DNA of 64,000 bases. It comes from Rossellomorea sp. BNER. Its GTDB lineage: Bacteria; Bacillota; Bacilli; Bacillales; Bacillaceae_B. The stretch covers positions 1 through 64,000 of the forward strand of contig JANAVG010000008.1 of NCBI GenBank assembly GCA_024213275.1, read 5' to 3'. The position numbers were made by a program, and so were the translations under genes. Each line of letters starts with the position of its first letter. Position 1 is the stretch's first letter. The notes below the pieces were generated by a model, which did no database searches, was not told where the DNA came from, and saw nothing but the letters and a program-made list of their open reading frames with translations. Positions 1-7,909 of this stretch are shown piece by piece.

Positions 1-13
1 TATATGGTAATAA

Positions 14-151
14 CTTAGGAAGAAGTGGCTCACTTTTGAAGTGATCGCTCTGGCTCAAATCAATGTTGACAAATACAGTTGGAAAGGTACGGGAATACTT
101 ATTCTAGTAATCATAATAGGATTTATAGTTGCATCATTCTTCTTCAAGTAA
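14..151 (+). pseudogene. C-terminal remnant of a small membrane protein
   Basis: An open frame without a convincing start runs to a TAA at 149-151. It ends in one strongly hydrophobic helix (about residues 23-41) followed by Lys. Two stops lie just upstream (8-13) and no ribosome binding site is visible, so this is more likely the tail of a decayed gene than a complete protein. The family is not recognised. Confidence 0.25.
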
Positions 152-196
152 CGGGTAGCTTTTCCTGAATATCATGTTGCAATAATGAACTGAACG

Positions 197-240
197 ATCT
201 TCCATTTAAGGGCGCGATTGTGGAAAATCGTAGGGTGAAA
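197..240 (+). repeat. GGCGC dispersed repeat, copy 1
   Basis: CTTCCATTTAAGGGCGCGAT followed by a GGAAAATCG-like tail matches other copies in the first 14 kb, for example 11,150-11,180 (CTTCTGTTATAGGGCGCATT). It lies in a gene-free stretch. Confidence 0.5.
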
Positions 241-287
241 ATGATTAAACTTTTTTATAAAACCATAACTTAAAACTGCTGAAAAGT

Positions 288-325
288 ATCCATTTTGATC
301 GATATTTTTCCAAATGGATTTTTCT
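288..325 (+). terminator. probable rho-independent terminator
   Basis: ATCCATTT pairs with AAATGGAT across a 15-base loop, followed by TTTTCTTATTT. No intact gene lies immediately upstream, which fits a decayed region. Confidence 0.45.
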
Positions 326-600
326 TATTTATTGAAAACTACGGGTTTATGAGGTGTTTTTAATCAAACTTTATTTCAAAGCAACACTCTCAAAAACATT
401 ACTTTACGGTCTACAGTAGCAACCCTGTGATACAAATTAATTAACGAGTAGCTTGCTTAATAGTTAATTCAGAATCTAATAAGAAAAATGGGGAATTTTA
501 TTAGGTTAAAAGGAGCTTTAATAAAAGAATAAAAAAAAATTCAGGTCATTTCAACTAAATTGTTCCGTTTTCGTGGAGAAACATAAGAAAAAACGTATCA

Positions 601-642
601 ATTAGAAAAGCTTAAATCACTATGCGATTTAGGCTTTTCTAA
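601..642. terminator. long hairpin, possible bidirectional terminator
   Basis: ATTAGAAAAGC-TTAAATC pairs with GATTTA-GGCTTTTCTAAT around a 7-base loop, giving a stem of about 18 bp. The T-rich arm is part of the stem. No intact gene lies on either side. Confidence 0.45.
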
Positions 643-798
643 TCCTTGTTACATAATGAAAAAGAACGGGAAAGTCCAAATAGGACGTTCTCATATTTTA
701 TACTTAAAAACAACAATACTATTTAACAAAGCCATGAAAAATATGAAGCTATTAGAAATATTGTGGTGTTTCCACAAGATTCAGCAGGTGGATTATAA

Positions 799-978
799 AT
801 GAATGATTACCTTGAAAAAGGGAGAAAGATTGTGGAATCAATACTCGAAGTAAAACGAAGCAATAATAAAAGATTTATAAAGGAAATCCTTAAAGACATA
901 GCTTTAGAAAATATAAAACATTTGTTTCTGTTACACCAAAAAGACCTCAAGGAATTCCTTGAGGTACTTTTTTTATAG
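799..978 (+). CDS. possible 59-aa protein of unknown function
   Basis: The ATG frame encodes a Lys/Glu/Leu-rich helical peptide. A weak CAGGTGG lies about 10 bases upstream. The frame reads straight through the terminator palindrome at 944-965 and overlaps the end of the gene on the other strand, both of which argue against a functional protein. It may be the remains of a gene cut by that terminator. Confidence 0.2.
   Translation: MNDYLEKGRKIVESILEVKRSNNKRFIKEILKDIALENIKHLFLLHQKDLKEFLEVLFL
944..975. terminator. rho-independent terminator
   Basis: A perfect 22-bp palindrome (ACCTCAAGGAATTCCTTGAG plus GT) is followed by a T run on the plus side and preceded by A-rich sequence on the minus-sense exit. 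It can end transcription of the membrane-protein gene on the minus strand and of anything entering from the left. Confidence 0.75.
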
Positions 979-1361
979 TTTGGTTCTCTTAAAAAAGAGG
1001 AAGATATGAAAGTAACTAAAAACAAATAAACCTACCATAATAAATGCCTCAATTTTAAAGCTACCAGATATGAAAACTGTGATAAGAAGAGTAGCAACAG
1101 CATATAGAACAATTTGCAACCAATATATGAACGTTAAATCGCGATACCTAGTTTTACTAACAATAGTTTCAACTATTAGTGTATAGGGAAATCCGATTAT
1201 CAAGTAATAACTAACGCCCATAATGTTAACCCAATAATTTCTTCATGCATAGGATATTCATTAGTTTCCTGAACAAGATATCGATATCCTATATACAAGA
1301 CTATTGAGGTAATTGGTGCTGCAATAATCATAGATGCAAAAATATATAGTATTTTTTTCAT
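973..1361 (-). pseudogene. frameshifted small membrane protein
   Basis: Reading leftward from an ATG at 1361 (ribosome site AAAGGACAG) gives a hydrophobic N-terminus beginning MKKILYIFASMIIAAP, closed by a TGA near 1200. The next frame over continues with YLIIGFPYTLIVETIVSKTR and two more hydrophobic segments to a stop at 973. The two halves join smoothly if one frameshift near 1200-1215 is allowed, giving a protein of about 130 residues with four membrane segments. Two overlapping, translationally coupled genes are a less likely reading. The family is not recognised. A sequencing error would restore it. Confidence 0.5.
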
Positions 1362-1394
1362 TATACTGTCCTTTCATAACATGTTTAGAAAAAG

Positions 1395-1790
1395 TTATTT
1401 GATAAATTTATCTAGCTCTCCATGTAAAGTGTCAGAAATTACAGCTGTACCTGCCACGGAGTAAATATTATTTATGCCGGCATGGCTACACCAAGTCCTA
1501 CTAATTCCAGCATGTCGATGTCATTTTCTCCATCTCCAAAAGCAATTGCCTCTGATTTATCAATGCCAAAATACTCTAAGACTTTTATTATGGCTAAAGA
1601 TTTAGATACCTCTTTTTGTAGTACATTCAACACAAAAGGATGCCACCTTTTAAACATTAAATGCGGAAATTTTTCAATGTAATTCTCGACCATGTCATCG
1701 GTAGCATATAAACACATTAAGTATACCTCACTATTATAAATAAGTTTATTAATTTTAAAGAATTGGCTAGGGGCAGAAAAAGTTGACCTT
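1395..1790 (-). pseudogene. Cof-type HAD phosphatase fragment
   Basis: The C-terminal half of a Cof/YcsE-type HAD hydrolase is readable: the cap-domain end, then the catalytic motif IV region GDGENDIDMLELVGLGVAM. After that the frame breaks (stop at about 1472). The tail GELDKFIK then resumes in another frame and ends at 1395. The N-terminal half with the nucleophilic Asp is missing. The upstream end runs into antisense of the hydrolase ruin at about 1760-1790, so a deletion joined two broken genes here. Confidence 0.65.
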
Positions 1791-2367
1791 TTAGGACTCT
1801 TTCGGAGGGGAATTGGCACTTGAATTTTCAGCTGCAATTCCTGAGGCAATTAATCGAATTATTCTCTCGGGTCCGGGTTTAATAGACTCAGACATTCAAA
1901 AGATGATACAGATTTCGTGATTTATGACAATAGCAAATAGAGACCCTTTTAATAAGATTTTGAAACTCCAAAAAGATGGGTTATCTATAGGTGAAGTCTA
2001 TGATAAGGTGTGGGAAATCGTTGATGTAGAAACAGTTGATTTATTATTATTTGAGAATCAAGAAATTGCCAAATAAAATAGAGAATTATGGGAAGAAAGC
2101 AATTTAGTTAACACAGGTTTAATGATGAAGTACCTTCAAAAAAATCCACTTGAAATTCCATTAGTGTTTCGTCTTAAAGAAATTAAACATAGAGCTTTAA
2201 TAATAGTAGGGGTATTTGACTGGAATACAGGATTGTCTATTTCGAAGATCATACATAGAGACCTTAAAAATAGTTGCTTGGTTTTATTCGAAAATAGTGC
2301 ACATTTCCCTGATCTAGAAGATACCAATAAATTCATTAAGGTTTTGAAGGGATTTTTGGAGGCATGA
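1757..2367 (+). pseudogene. alpha/beta hydrolase (prolyl-iminopeptidase-like) pseudogene
   Basis: WLGAEKVDLLG, then after a small deletion SFGGELALEFSA, is a broken nucleophile elbow (G-x-S-x-G-G) of an alpha/beta hydrolase. The same frame continues through INRIILSGPG, a TGA at 1918, a TAA at about 2074, and on to the C-terminal block with HFPDLEDTNKF, which holds the catalytic His. The first third of the gene is absent. At least one frameshift and two nonsense codons make it non-functional. The last 81 codons are open, but their ATG at 2122 has no good ribosome binding site. Confidence 0.65.
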
Positions 2368-2503
2368 CTACTGTTTGTTATACAATCGGGGCATATTTTA
2401 GAACGTCTGTGGAACCTAAACCTTTATCAACGCTCTTCAAAAACAGGGACAATACTATAATGAATATAATTTTAATTGTATGCTAAATCGAGGGGGATAG
2501 GGT

Positions 2504-3037
2504 ATGAGTAAAACAGTACCAACTATTACTGGAGAGTTAGTTAAACTGAGACCTATTAATTATGAGACAGACCACATTTCATGGTTTGAAATTGAGCAAG
2601 ATGAAAAAATGCATGAATGGGTTGGTAATACAGTTCCTGTCTCTTTAAATGAAGTAAAAGAATATTTATATGAACTGCTTCCAAACCATTTTAAGATTTG
2701 GATGATAGAAGAGAAAAGTAGTGGGAAAGTAATCGGAATGATGAGAATTAGTCATCCTGAATTCCATGGCCAATATTTAGTAGCAGGTGATTCTCAAAGA
2801 CTTCATTCGAGTTATTGGCGAAGGGGCTTTATGAAAGAGTCCCGTAAATTATTGTATGAATATGTGTTTGATGTTTTAGTTGCAGATGTATGGGAGGGGA
2901 ATGTTAACTCTATTAAATTCTTAGAAAATGTAGGATACAGGCTGACAGATGTAAAGAGTGAGTATTTTAAAAAGTATAATCGTATGAACAATAAATTATA
3001 TTATCAATTGGATTCGAATAACCGGAAAAGAAAATGA
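2504..3037 (+). CDS. GNAT-family N-acetyltransferase
   Basis: This 177-residue protein has the layout of a RimJ/RimL-like GNAT enzyme. It starts with TGELVKLRPINYETD, has a central strand MIEEKSSGKVIGMMRISHPE, and ends with VWEGNVNSIKFLENVGYRLTDVKSEYF, the usual NxxSIxxxExxGF-type acetyl-CoA-binding end. It should transfer an acetyl group from acetyl-CoA to an amine; the substrate is unknown. The ATG at 2504 follows GAGGGGGATAGGGT. It stands alone, downstream of the hydrolase ruin. The glycine-rich pyrophosphate loop (Q/RxxGxG/A) is degenerate here (DSQRLHSSYWRRGFM), so activity is not assured. Confidence 0.7.
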   Translation: MSKTVPTITGELVKLRPINYETDHISWFEIEQDEKMHEWVGNTVPVSLNEVKEYLYELLPNHFKIWMIEEKSSGKVIGMMRISHPEFHGQYLVAGDSQRLHSSYWRRGFMKESRKLLYEYVFDVLVADVWEGNVNSIKFLENVGYRLTDVKSEYFKKYNRMNNKLYYQLDSNNRKRK

Positions 3038-3109
3038 CAAAAATCTGAAGTCTCATTTTCTTATTTAGAGGGAGATATTAAACAATCGGCTGCAAGAACG
3101 GAGAACTGT

Positions 3110-3152
3110 ATTTATGAATTTTAAGATTATCTTAAAATCGATTTTCTTCTGT
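3110..3152 (+). repeat. GGCGC dispersed repeat, diverged copy
   Basis: TTTTAAGATTATCTTAAAAT followed by CGATTTTCTTCTGTTA matches the internal part of the better copies at 6180-6243 and 11,105-11,175, but lacks the terminal GGCGC box. Confidence 0.45.
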
Positions 3153-3197
3153 TAAAATTGCAATAAGATAATATAATTTAAAAGGGGTGAAAAGAAA

Positions 3198-4283
3198 GTG
3201 TCATCTTATATGCATTTTAAAGATAAGATTATGCAAACAAACTATGAGGTTAAAATGATATCCTCAGGAGACAACTTCCCAAGTATAGATATATCTAAAT
3301 CACGACTACAATATTTGCTTGTCATGCTTCACTTAGGTTTAGACGTACAAGATATAAAAAGTCAGCTAAACTGGACTAGTAAAGAACTAAATCAATACAT
3401 AAAAACATTATTGCAAGAAGGTTTACTAAAAAAAATAAATGGTAGTCTTTTTCCAACATGCATGATAATAACTGCTCATGAAGGCAAAGAATTATACAAC
3501 CTATGTGGCCCTCTAATTACACCTACATTTCAAATCATTAAGAAACACTCTAAAAAGATAACTGCCATTTCCAAAAAAATCGATGCATTTAAAGAATCGT
3601 CGATAGAAGCATATAGCCTGTTAATATATAGTGGCGTTTTATTAGACTTCGGCCAAATCGATAACATCGAAAAATCCTATTTAAAAAGCGGTAGGCCTCT
3701 TAAAAACAACAGAAGATATTACTATTCCATCCAGGAAAAAGAAAAAACAACAGAAGAAGCCTTTGGGATCTATGGGAACCATTATCTAGATTTAGGTGAA
3801 ATTCAAGTCTGCCTTTATGGAAATAAAAGGTATACAACAACTAACCTAATAACTGCTAATAAAGAAATATTAAAGGAATATTCCCAAGATTTTGTACTTG
3901 ATATTAATCATTTAAAAAAACAACTGGTAAAAGAATTTGTTTCTTCAAACACAGAAACAGATTTATCATTGGGATACCTTTATGAAAAATTAGGCTTACA
4001 TAAGAACTCATATTCTGTTACTCCCATATTCAAAGCAACTGACCTACCTATACTAGATGAAATTGCTAACACAGTTAGTGATGATTTAATCGCATTATTT
4101 CGAGAAAATGAACGATATTTAAAAGAATATTATGTAATGAGCCCATACTCCAAAGAAATAAGCTATGAGGAGTTTTTTATATGGTGGTATCACTTCTTCT
4201 ACACAAAAGTAACGGAAGAGCTCATTAAACAGGGAGTAATAAAAAACAGTGAACAAGAAAATCAAACATATATAGTTTGTTAA
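3198..4283 (+). CDS. hypothetical protein with N-terminal winged-helix-like domain
   Basis: A 361-residue cytoplasmic protein whose family I do not recognise. Residues about 30-90 look like a winged helix: SRLQYLLVMLHLGLDVQDI, SKELNQYIKTLLQEGLLKK, then a short wing and strand. The middle has an aromatic and Lys-rich segment. The C-terminus is markedly aromatic (about residues 315-345, YEEFFIWWYHFFYTKVTEEL). No membrane segment or signal peptide is visible. The GTG start follows AAAGGGGTG at a normal distance. The gene stands alone and is AT-rich like its surroundings. A DNA-binding or regulatory role is inference only. Confidence 0.65.
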   Translation: MSSYMHFKDKIMQTNYEVKMISSGDNFPSIDISKSRLQYLLVMLHLGLDVQDIKSQLNWTSKELNQYIKTLLQEGLLKKINGSLFPTCMIITAHEGKELYNLCGPLITPTFQIIKKHSKKITAISKKIDAFKESSIEAYSLLIYSGVLLDFGQIDNIEKSYLKSGRPLKNNRRYYYSIQEKEKTTEEAFGIYGNHYLDLGEIQVCLYGNKRYTTTNLITANKEILKEYSQDFVLDINHLKKQLVKEFVSSNTETDLSLGYLYEKLGLHKNSYSVTPIFKATDLPILDEIANTVSDDLIALFRENERYLKEYYVMSPYSKEISYEEFFIWWYHFFYTKVTEELIKQGVIKNSEQENQTYIVC

Positions 4284-4389
4284 TGTATTAATTAAAAAAG
4301 TATATTACTTTCTTAAACACATAAATGATAGTCAAAAAATGTATTTTCTTATTCAACAATCTCAACTATCAACAAAATTTAGTTATTCA

Positions 4390-4425
4390 AAAGTCGGGCG
4401 CAATAGTTAAAGTTAGTATTTTTTT
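4390..4425 (+). repeat. GGCGC dispersed repeat, short copy
   Basis: GTCGGGCGCAATAGTTAAAG carries the GGGCGCAATAG box of the family, downstream of the winged-helix gene and 100 bases before the HAD gene. Confidence 0.4.
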
Positions 4426-4494
4426 CTAAATTTAAAATTTGAAGCTGCGAACTTAGGGATTATTTATATAATGTGGGAAAGGCTGTGACAGTAT

Positions 4495-5169
4495 TTGAGA
4501 GGTTATGAAGCTCTGATATTTGATTTAGATGATACCTTACTTGATAGGGATAAGGCAGTAGATAAAATGTTTTCAATTATTTTAAAAAAGTGTTATGAGG
4601 ATGTTAAATATTCAGCGAAAAACCAAATGTTAAAAAAATTCAAAGAATACGATAAAAGACGCTATGGCGATAATAATAAAATAATAGTTTTGGAATCATT
4701 ATTTGATGAATTTCCACCAAATTATAGATTGCCACTCAATGACATTCAAGATTTTTGGAATAATCATTTTCCTCATTGTTTTTCTATAAACCAGCATACT
4801 ATAAATATCGTAAATACTATACAGATGCATGCTCAAGTTGCTATTATAACAAACGGATCCACTCAGAGACAAAAAGCTAAAATAATGAACACTAGTTTAA
4901 ATAGTTGTTTTGATACAATCATTATTTCTGAAGAAGTGGGATTTAGTAAACCAGACAAACGCATAATTGAATTAGCATTAAATAAGCTTAATGTGCAACC
5001 GGAAGCCGCATTATTCGTTGGAGATGACATAGAAAAAGATATTGATGGCTGTCAAAATGCAAATATAAAGGGCATATGGTTTAATCCTTATATGATCAAG
5101 AATGATACCGAAATAAAACCATATGCCGAGATCAATTCTTTTGATAGTTTATTAAGTTATTTTACATAA
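4495..5169 (+). CDS. HAD-superfamily hydrolase, YjjG/YfnB-like
   Basis: 224 residues with all four HAD motifs: FDLDDTLLD (motif I, nucleophile Asp at about 10 and the acid/base Asp two further), IITNGS (II), the Lys in FSKPDKR (III) and VGDDIEKDIDG (IV). The helical cap between motifs I and II marks subfamily I. Members are phosphatases for small metabolites, often nucleotides; the substrate here is unknown. The TTG at 4495 gives the expected N-terminus; GGGAAAGG is rather far upstream (about 14 bases). The gene at 11,820 is a paralogue sharing EEVGF-KPDK and WFNP blocks. Confidence 0.8.
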   Translation: MRGYEALIFDLDDTLLDRDKAVDKMFSIILKKCYEDVKYSAKNQMLKKFKEYDKRRYGDNNKIIVLESLFDEFPPNYRLPLNDIQDFWNNHFPHCFSINQHTINIVNTIQMHAQVAIITNGSTQRQKAKIMNTSLNSCFDTIIISEEVGFSKPDKRIIELALNKLNVQPEAALFVGDDIEKDIDGCQNANIKGIWFNPYMIKNDTEIKPYAEINSFDSLLSYFT

Positions 5170-5171
5170 AG

Positions 5172-5326
5172 TTGGTGTAAGTAATTTTACTCCTCAGTTA
5201 ATGGAAGAAGCTCAACACTATTTAGGAAATATCCCACGTGTATGCAATCAAGTGGCATATCATTTAAATGATAGATGAGTTGAGAATGATGTTTTGCCGT
5301 ACTGTAAGGATTGTTTTTTAAGTTGA
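5172..5326 (+). pseudogene. aldo/keto reductase fragment
   Basis: Directly after the HAD stop a frame reads VGVSNFTPQLMEEAQHYLG, then VCNQVAYHLNDR, a TGA, then VENDVLPYCKD and a second stop. GVSNF and NQVxYH are hallmark motifs of aldo/keto reductases (centre of the TIM barrel). The N-terminal catalytic Asp/Tyr/Lys part and the C-terminal third are missing and one in-frame stop is present. Confidence 0.7.
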
Positions 5327-5386
5327 AGACCAATTTTTACGAAAGAAAAACTTTTTATTATTTATCCATTTGGAAGGGGAATTTTC

Positions 5387-5785
5387 ATGAAAGAATGGAT
5401 TGGTTCTGCCGCTGTTTGTTTTAATGAGAAAAATGAAATTCTTATGGTAAGGGGTTATGACTCTGATGCTTGGGCTATTCCTTCAGGTGGAATTGAAATG
5501 AGAGAATCACCTGAAGAATGCTGTATTAGAGAAGTAAAAGAGGAAACTGGATACGAGGTTGAAGTTATAGATACCCTTTTTGTTAAGGAAACCAATATTA
5601 AAGGCATAAAAGCGAAAACTCACTATTTCAAAGTAAAAAAGATGGGAGAAAGTCAAGGAATTAACGACCCTGATAATATTATAGCCTCTGCTGAATGGAA
5701 ATCTCTTTCTGAGTTACAAAAGATAGAACATGCTTATCCAGAAGATTTAGAACTCCTTTTGAATTTGATAAAAAGTGCATCTTAA
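5387..5785 (+). CDS. NUDIX hydrolase
   Basis: 132 residues, a single NUDIX domain. The NUDIX box is complete (G-x5-E-x7-REVKEETGY, about residues 33-55), so it should bind Mg2+ and hydrolyse a nucleoside diphosphate linked to another moiety. The strand GSAAVCFNEKNEILMVRG precedes it. The substrate cannot be read from sequence. The ATG follows GGAAGGGGAATTTTC. It stands alone after the aldo/keto reductase ruin. Confidence 0.85.
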   Translation: MKEWIGSAAVCFNEKNEILMVRGYDSDAWAIPSGGIEMRESPEECCIREVKEETGYEVEVIDTLFVKETNIKGIKAKTHYFKVKKMGESQGINDPDNIIASAEWKSLSELQKIEHAYPEDLELLLNLIKSAS

Positions 5786-5951
5786 TGTTTTATTTCAATC
5801 GGGGGCTCTTACTACATAAGGTATTCGATCTTCACCTACTCAAGAATAGGGCAGTTTAATGGAATAATAGCAAATGAACTAACTGTTTATTAGGTTTAAG
5901 GTATTATTCTATATTTCATTAAATATTAATATACGTAGGGGAGTGGATAGG

Positions 5952-6137
5952 ATGAAGAAGGTATTGTTTTTAAGCTTTTTGTTACTAGTAATTGTGACTA
6001 TTGTGTTGTTTATACAAAATAAAGTAAATATCATAATGGGTTTATGGGTTACATATGGGTTGATTCTTTCAGTCGTTGTGTATTTTTTCCCATATAATAA
6101 AAATTCCTCAAATAAAGAAGACTCATTTAAAAAGTAA
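5952..6137 (+). CDS. small two-helix membrane protein
   Basis: 61 residues: Met-Lys-Lys, one hydrophobic helix (about 4-22), a short Lys/Asn turn, a second helix (about 30-48), and a charged tail SSNKEDSFKK. The ATG at 5952 is preferred over a GTG nine bases earlier because GGGGAG lies eight bases upstream of it. The family is not recognised. It could be a short membrane-anchored accessory protein. It stands alone. Confidence 0.5.
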   Translation: MKKVLFLSFLLLVIVTIVLFIQNKVNIIMGLWVTYGLILSVVVYFFPYNKNSSNKEDSFKK

Positions 6138-6177
6138 AAGTGAACTTTATATAAATATTGTTTAGAAAAGGGGGCTC

Positions 6178-6252
6178 GTGGAAGATCATTATTGATATCT
6201 TTTGAAATTATTTTGAAATCGAGTTCTTCTTCTATAGGGCGAAATTCTAGAG
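6178..6252 (+). repeat. GGCGC dispersed repeat, copy
   Basis: GGAAGATCATTATTGATATC, then TTTTGAAATTATTTTGAAAT, CGAGTTCTTC and ATAGGGCGAAATTCTAG match the copy at 11,110-11,180 over about 65 bases. The rest of the 6138-6444 gap holds no gene that I can see. Confidence 0.65.
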
Positions 6253-6444
6253 TAAGGGATTGTGCGTTTCTGCATGAAAAGGTTAAAGGGATAAGACCCT
6301 CTCAACAAACTGGTTGCGAAAGATTATATTTTAGCAAAATTGAGCTGGCTTGTTTAAAGAAATAGAATTTATAAAGAAAAAACTCCGACTAATATTGTGA
6401 AGAGGAGTGGTTTTTAGATTTCCAATCAAATCTCTCCAAGTAAG

Positions 6445-7698
6445 TTAATTACTATAATCACCTTGATAAAATTCAATAGTATCAACATTTTTGATCCATT
6501 CTTTAGCCTCTGTACCATTAGAATTGGCTATCCAGAGTGTTCTGTTTTGATCGGTAATGGAAGTTTTTCTTACCCAAACTAGCTTTTCGACAGACTTGAC
6601 ATACTGTGGATTATAATCGCCATATCCTTGAGGTGGGTTTGTTATTTTAATTTGTTTATTACTCTTTAGATTAATTGAATATAGAGATGGTAACGGATGC
6701 TTGCTAAAGTCGTTTGACCATTCTTTTTCTTCCATTCTTGAAGTTACAATTGAATCATCTGTAACCCAATCAAAGTCAAAATCAGCATAGTTTTTAGGTG
6801 TATACGTTCCTGATACAGGCATGTCCCGAACCTTTAAATCCTTATTCTTAAAACCGAGAACAATTCTTCCCCCTCCAGCAATAAATGCAATTGTATCTTT
6901 TGAAGGAGCCCATTTTGGTTCACCCACGTGTAAAGTAATCTCATCTAATACTTCAAAATTCTTTCCATCACTTGATATCACACAAAGCATATTACTGTCC
7001 ATAGACCAAGAGGCGGTTGGTGATACAACAAAAGAAATCCACTTGCCGCTGGGAGAGTAGGCTAACTGGTCTGCATATACGGCAATTAGCTTATTTTTAT
7101 CGGTTGTCCCGATTTCTCTTGGTAGAGTAAAGAAAGGCTCGACTCCTCCGAAAAGAACGATATCCTTATAGTTATCGTCGACTTTTTTTGTAAACAAAGA
7201 GGCGCTTGACCAGCCATCTGGGCGGAGAGTGCCAGATGAAGAAAGAAGGAATCCACTTCCATCAGGTAACCAAGTATAACTGTTAACGCCAGTTGCAATG
7301 TTATAGAATTGTTTGAAATCTGAAATAACTAATATTCCTCTATCGTTAAAAGCAATGATATTTTTGTTTGGAGCCCATGTTGGAGAATATCCATTATGAT
7401 AAATTTTCTTTTTTTCCTCGGTTTCGGTATTATAAGCCCATACTTCTATCTGTTGTTCATTTGCCTGGTGTTCGGAAGGTGCTTCTATTTGATAGACCAG
7501 CCATTTTCCATCCATCGACCATTGTGGCTTAGCGAACACCTTGCCCGATTTGGTCACTTGCTTTTCCCGACCATTCATTAAGATCCACAAATTCTCGTCC
7601 CTAATTAACGCGGCTTTCACTTGATCCTCTAAAGCAGCGGAGGGAGTTAACGGAAACAGAATAGCAATGATTAATGTTAAAAGGAAAGCTCTTTTCAT
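6445..7698 (-). CDS. secreted TolB-like beta-propeller protein
   Basis: 417 residues. The N-terminus MKRAFLLTLIIAILFPLTPSA is a signal peptide with likely cleavage after PSAA. The rest is a run of propeller-blade motifs (WSMDGKWLVYQ, YSPTWAPNKNIIAFND, YSPSGKWISFV, EPKWAPSKDTIAFIAGG, WIANSNGTEAK), the WD40/TolB-like repeats found in exported proteins. No catalytic domain is visible, so it probably binds protein or ligand outside the membrane. The ribosome site AAAGGAG precedes ATG at 7698. It is a single gene with no partner nearby. Confidence 0.75.
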   Translation of the reverse strand: MKRAFLLTLIIAILFPLTPSAALEDQVKAALIRDENLWILMNGREKQVTKSGKVFAKPQWSMDGKWLVYQIEAPSEHQANEQQIEVWAYNTETEEKKKIYHNGYSPTWAPNKNIIAFNDRGILVISDFKQFYNIATGVNSYTWLPDGSGFLLSSSGTLRPDGWSSASLFTKKVDDNYKDIVLFGGVEPFFTLPREIGTTDKNKLIAVYADQLAYSPSGKWISFVVSPTASWSMDSNMLCVISSDGKNFEVLDEITLHVGEPKWAPSKDTIAFIAGGGRIVLGFKNKDLKVRDMPVSGTYTPKNYADFDFDWVTDDSIVTSRMEEKEWSNDFSKHPLPSLYSINLKSNKQIKITNPPQGYGDYNPQYVKSVEKLVWVRKTSITDQNRTLWIANSNGTEAKEWIKNVDTIEFYQGDYSN

Positions 7699-7865
7699 TT
7701 ATATTGCTCCTTTCATGGATTATGTTCTTACTATCTTCCAGGGCAACTTTTTTATGTAAAAAAGGTCACGTACAGTGTCACTTTTGTTAACTACGTATAA
7801 GGAAGTAACTGATCATTAAATTAGAATCTCTGAACAATGTGAAGGAGCATAGCTTTGTTTTATTT

Positions 7866-7909
7866 CATTATCGGGCGCGCGCGACAAGTTCTGTTATAAA
7901 TGCATCAAT
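7866..7909 (+). repeat. GGCGC repeat fragment at the intron 5' flank
   Basis: TTATCGGGCGCGCGCGACAA carries the GGGCGC box. It ends at the 5' edge of the group II intron, and the matching right part of the repeat lies just past the intron's 3' edge. Confidence 0.35.

Larger units (their letters stand above)
152..798. other. gene-poor stretch
   Basis: No coding frame here has both a ribosome binding site and recognisable content. It contains a GGCGC repeat (197-240), a hairpin at 288-325 and a long hairpin at 601-642. A short frame at about 739-798 ends in FPQDSAGGL and may be the tail of a lost gene. Confidence 0.4.

Noticed and set aside
1811-1830. TTGGCACTTGAATTTTC as a sigma-54 promoter
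   Set aside because: It lies within the hydrolase pseudogene, and the -12 part (TTGC) is missing at the right distance.
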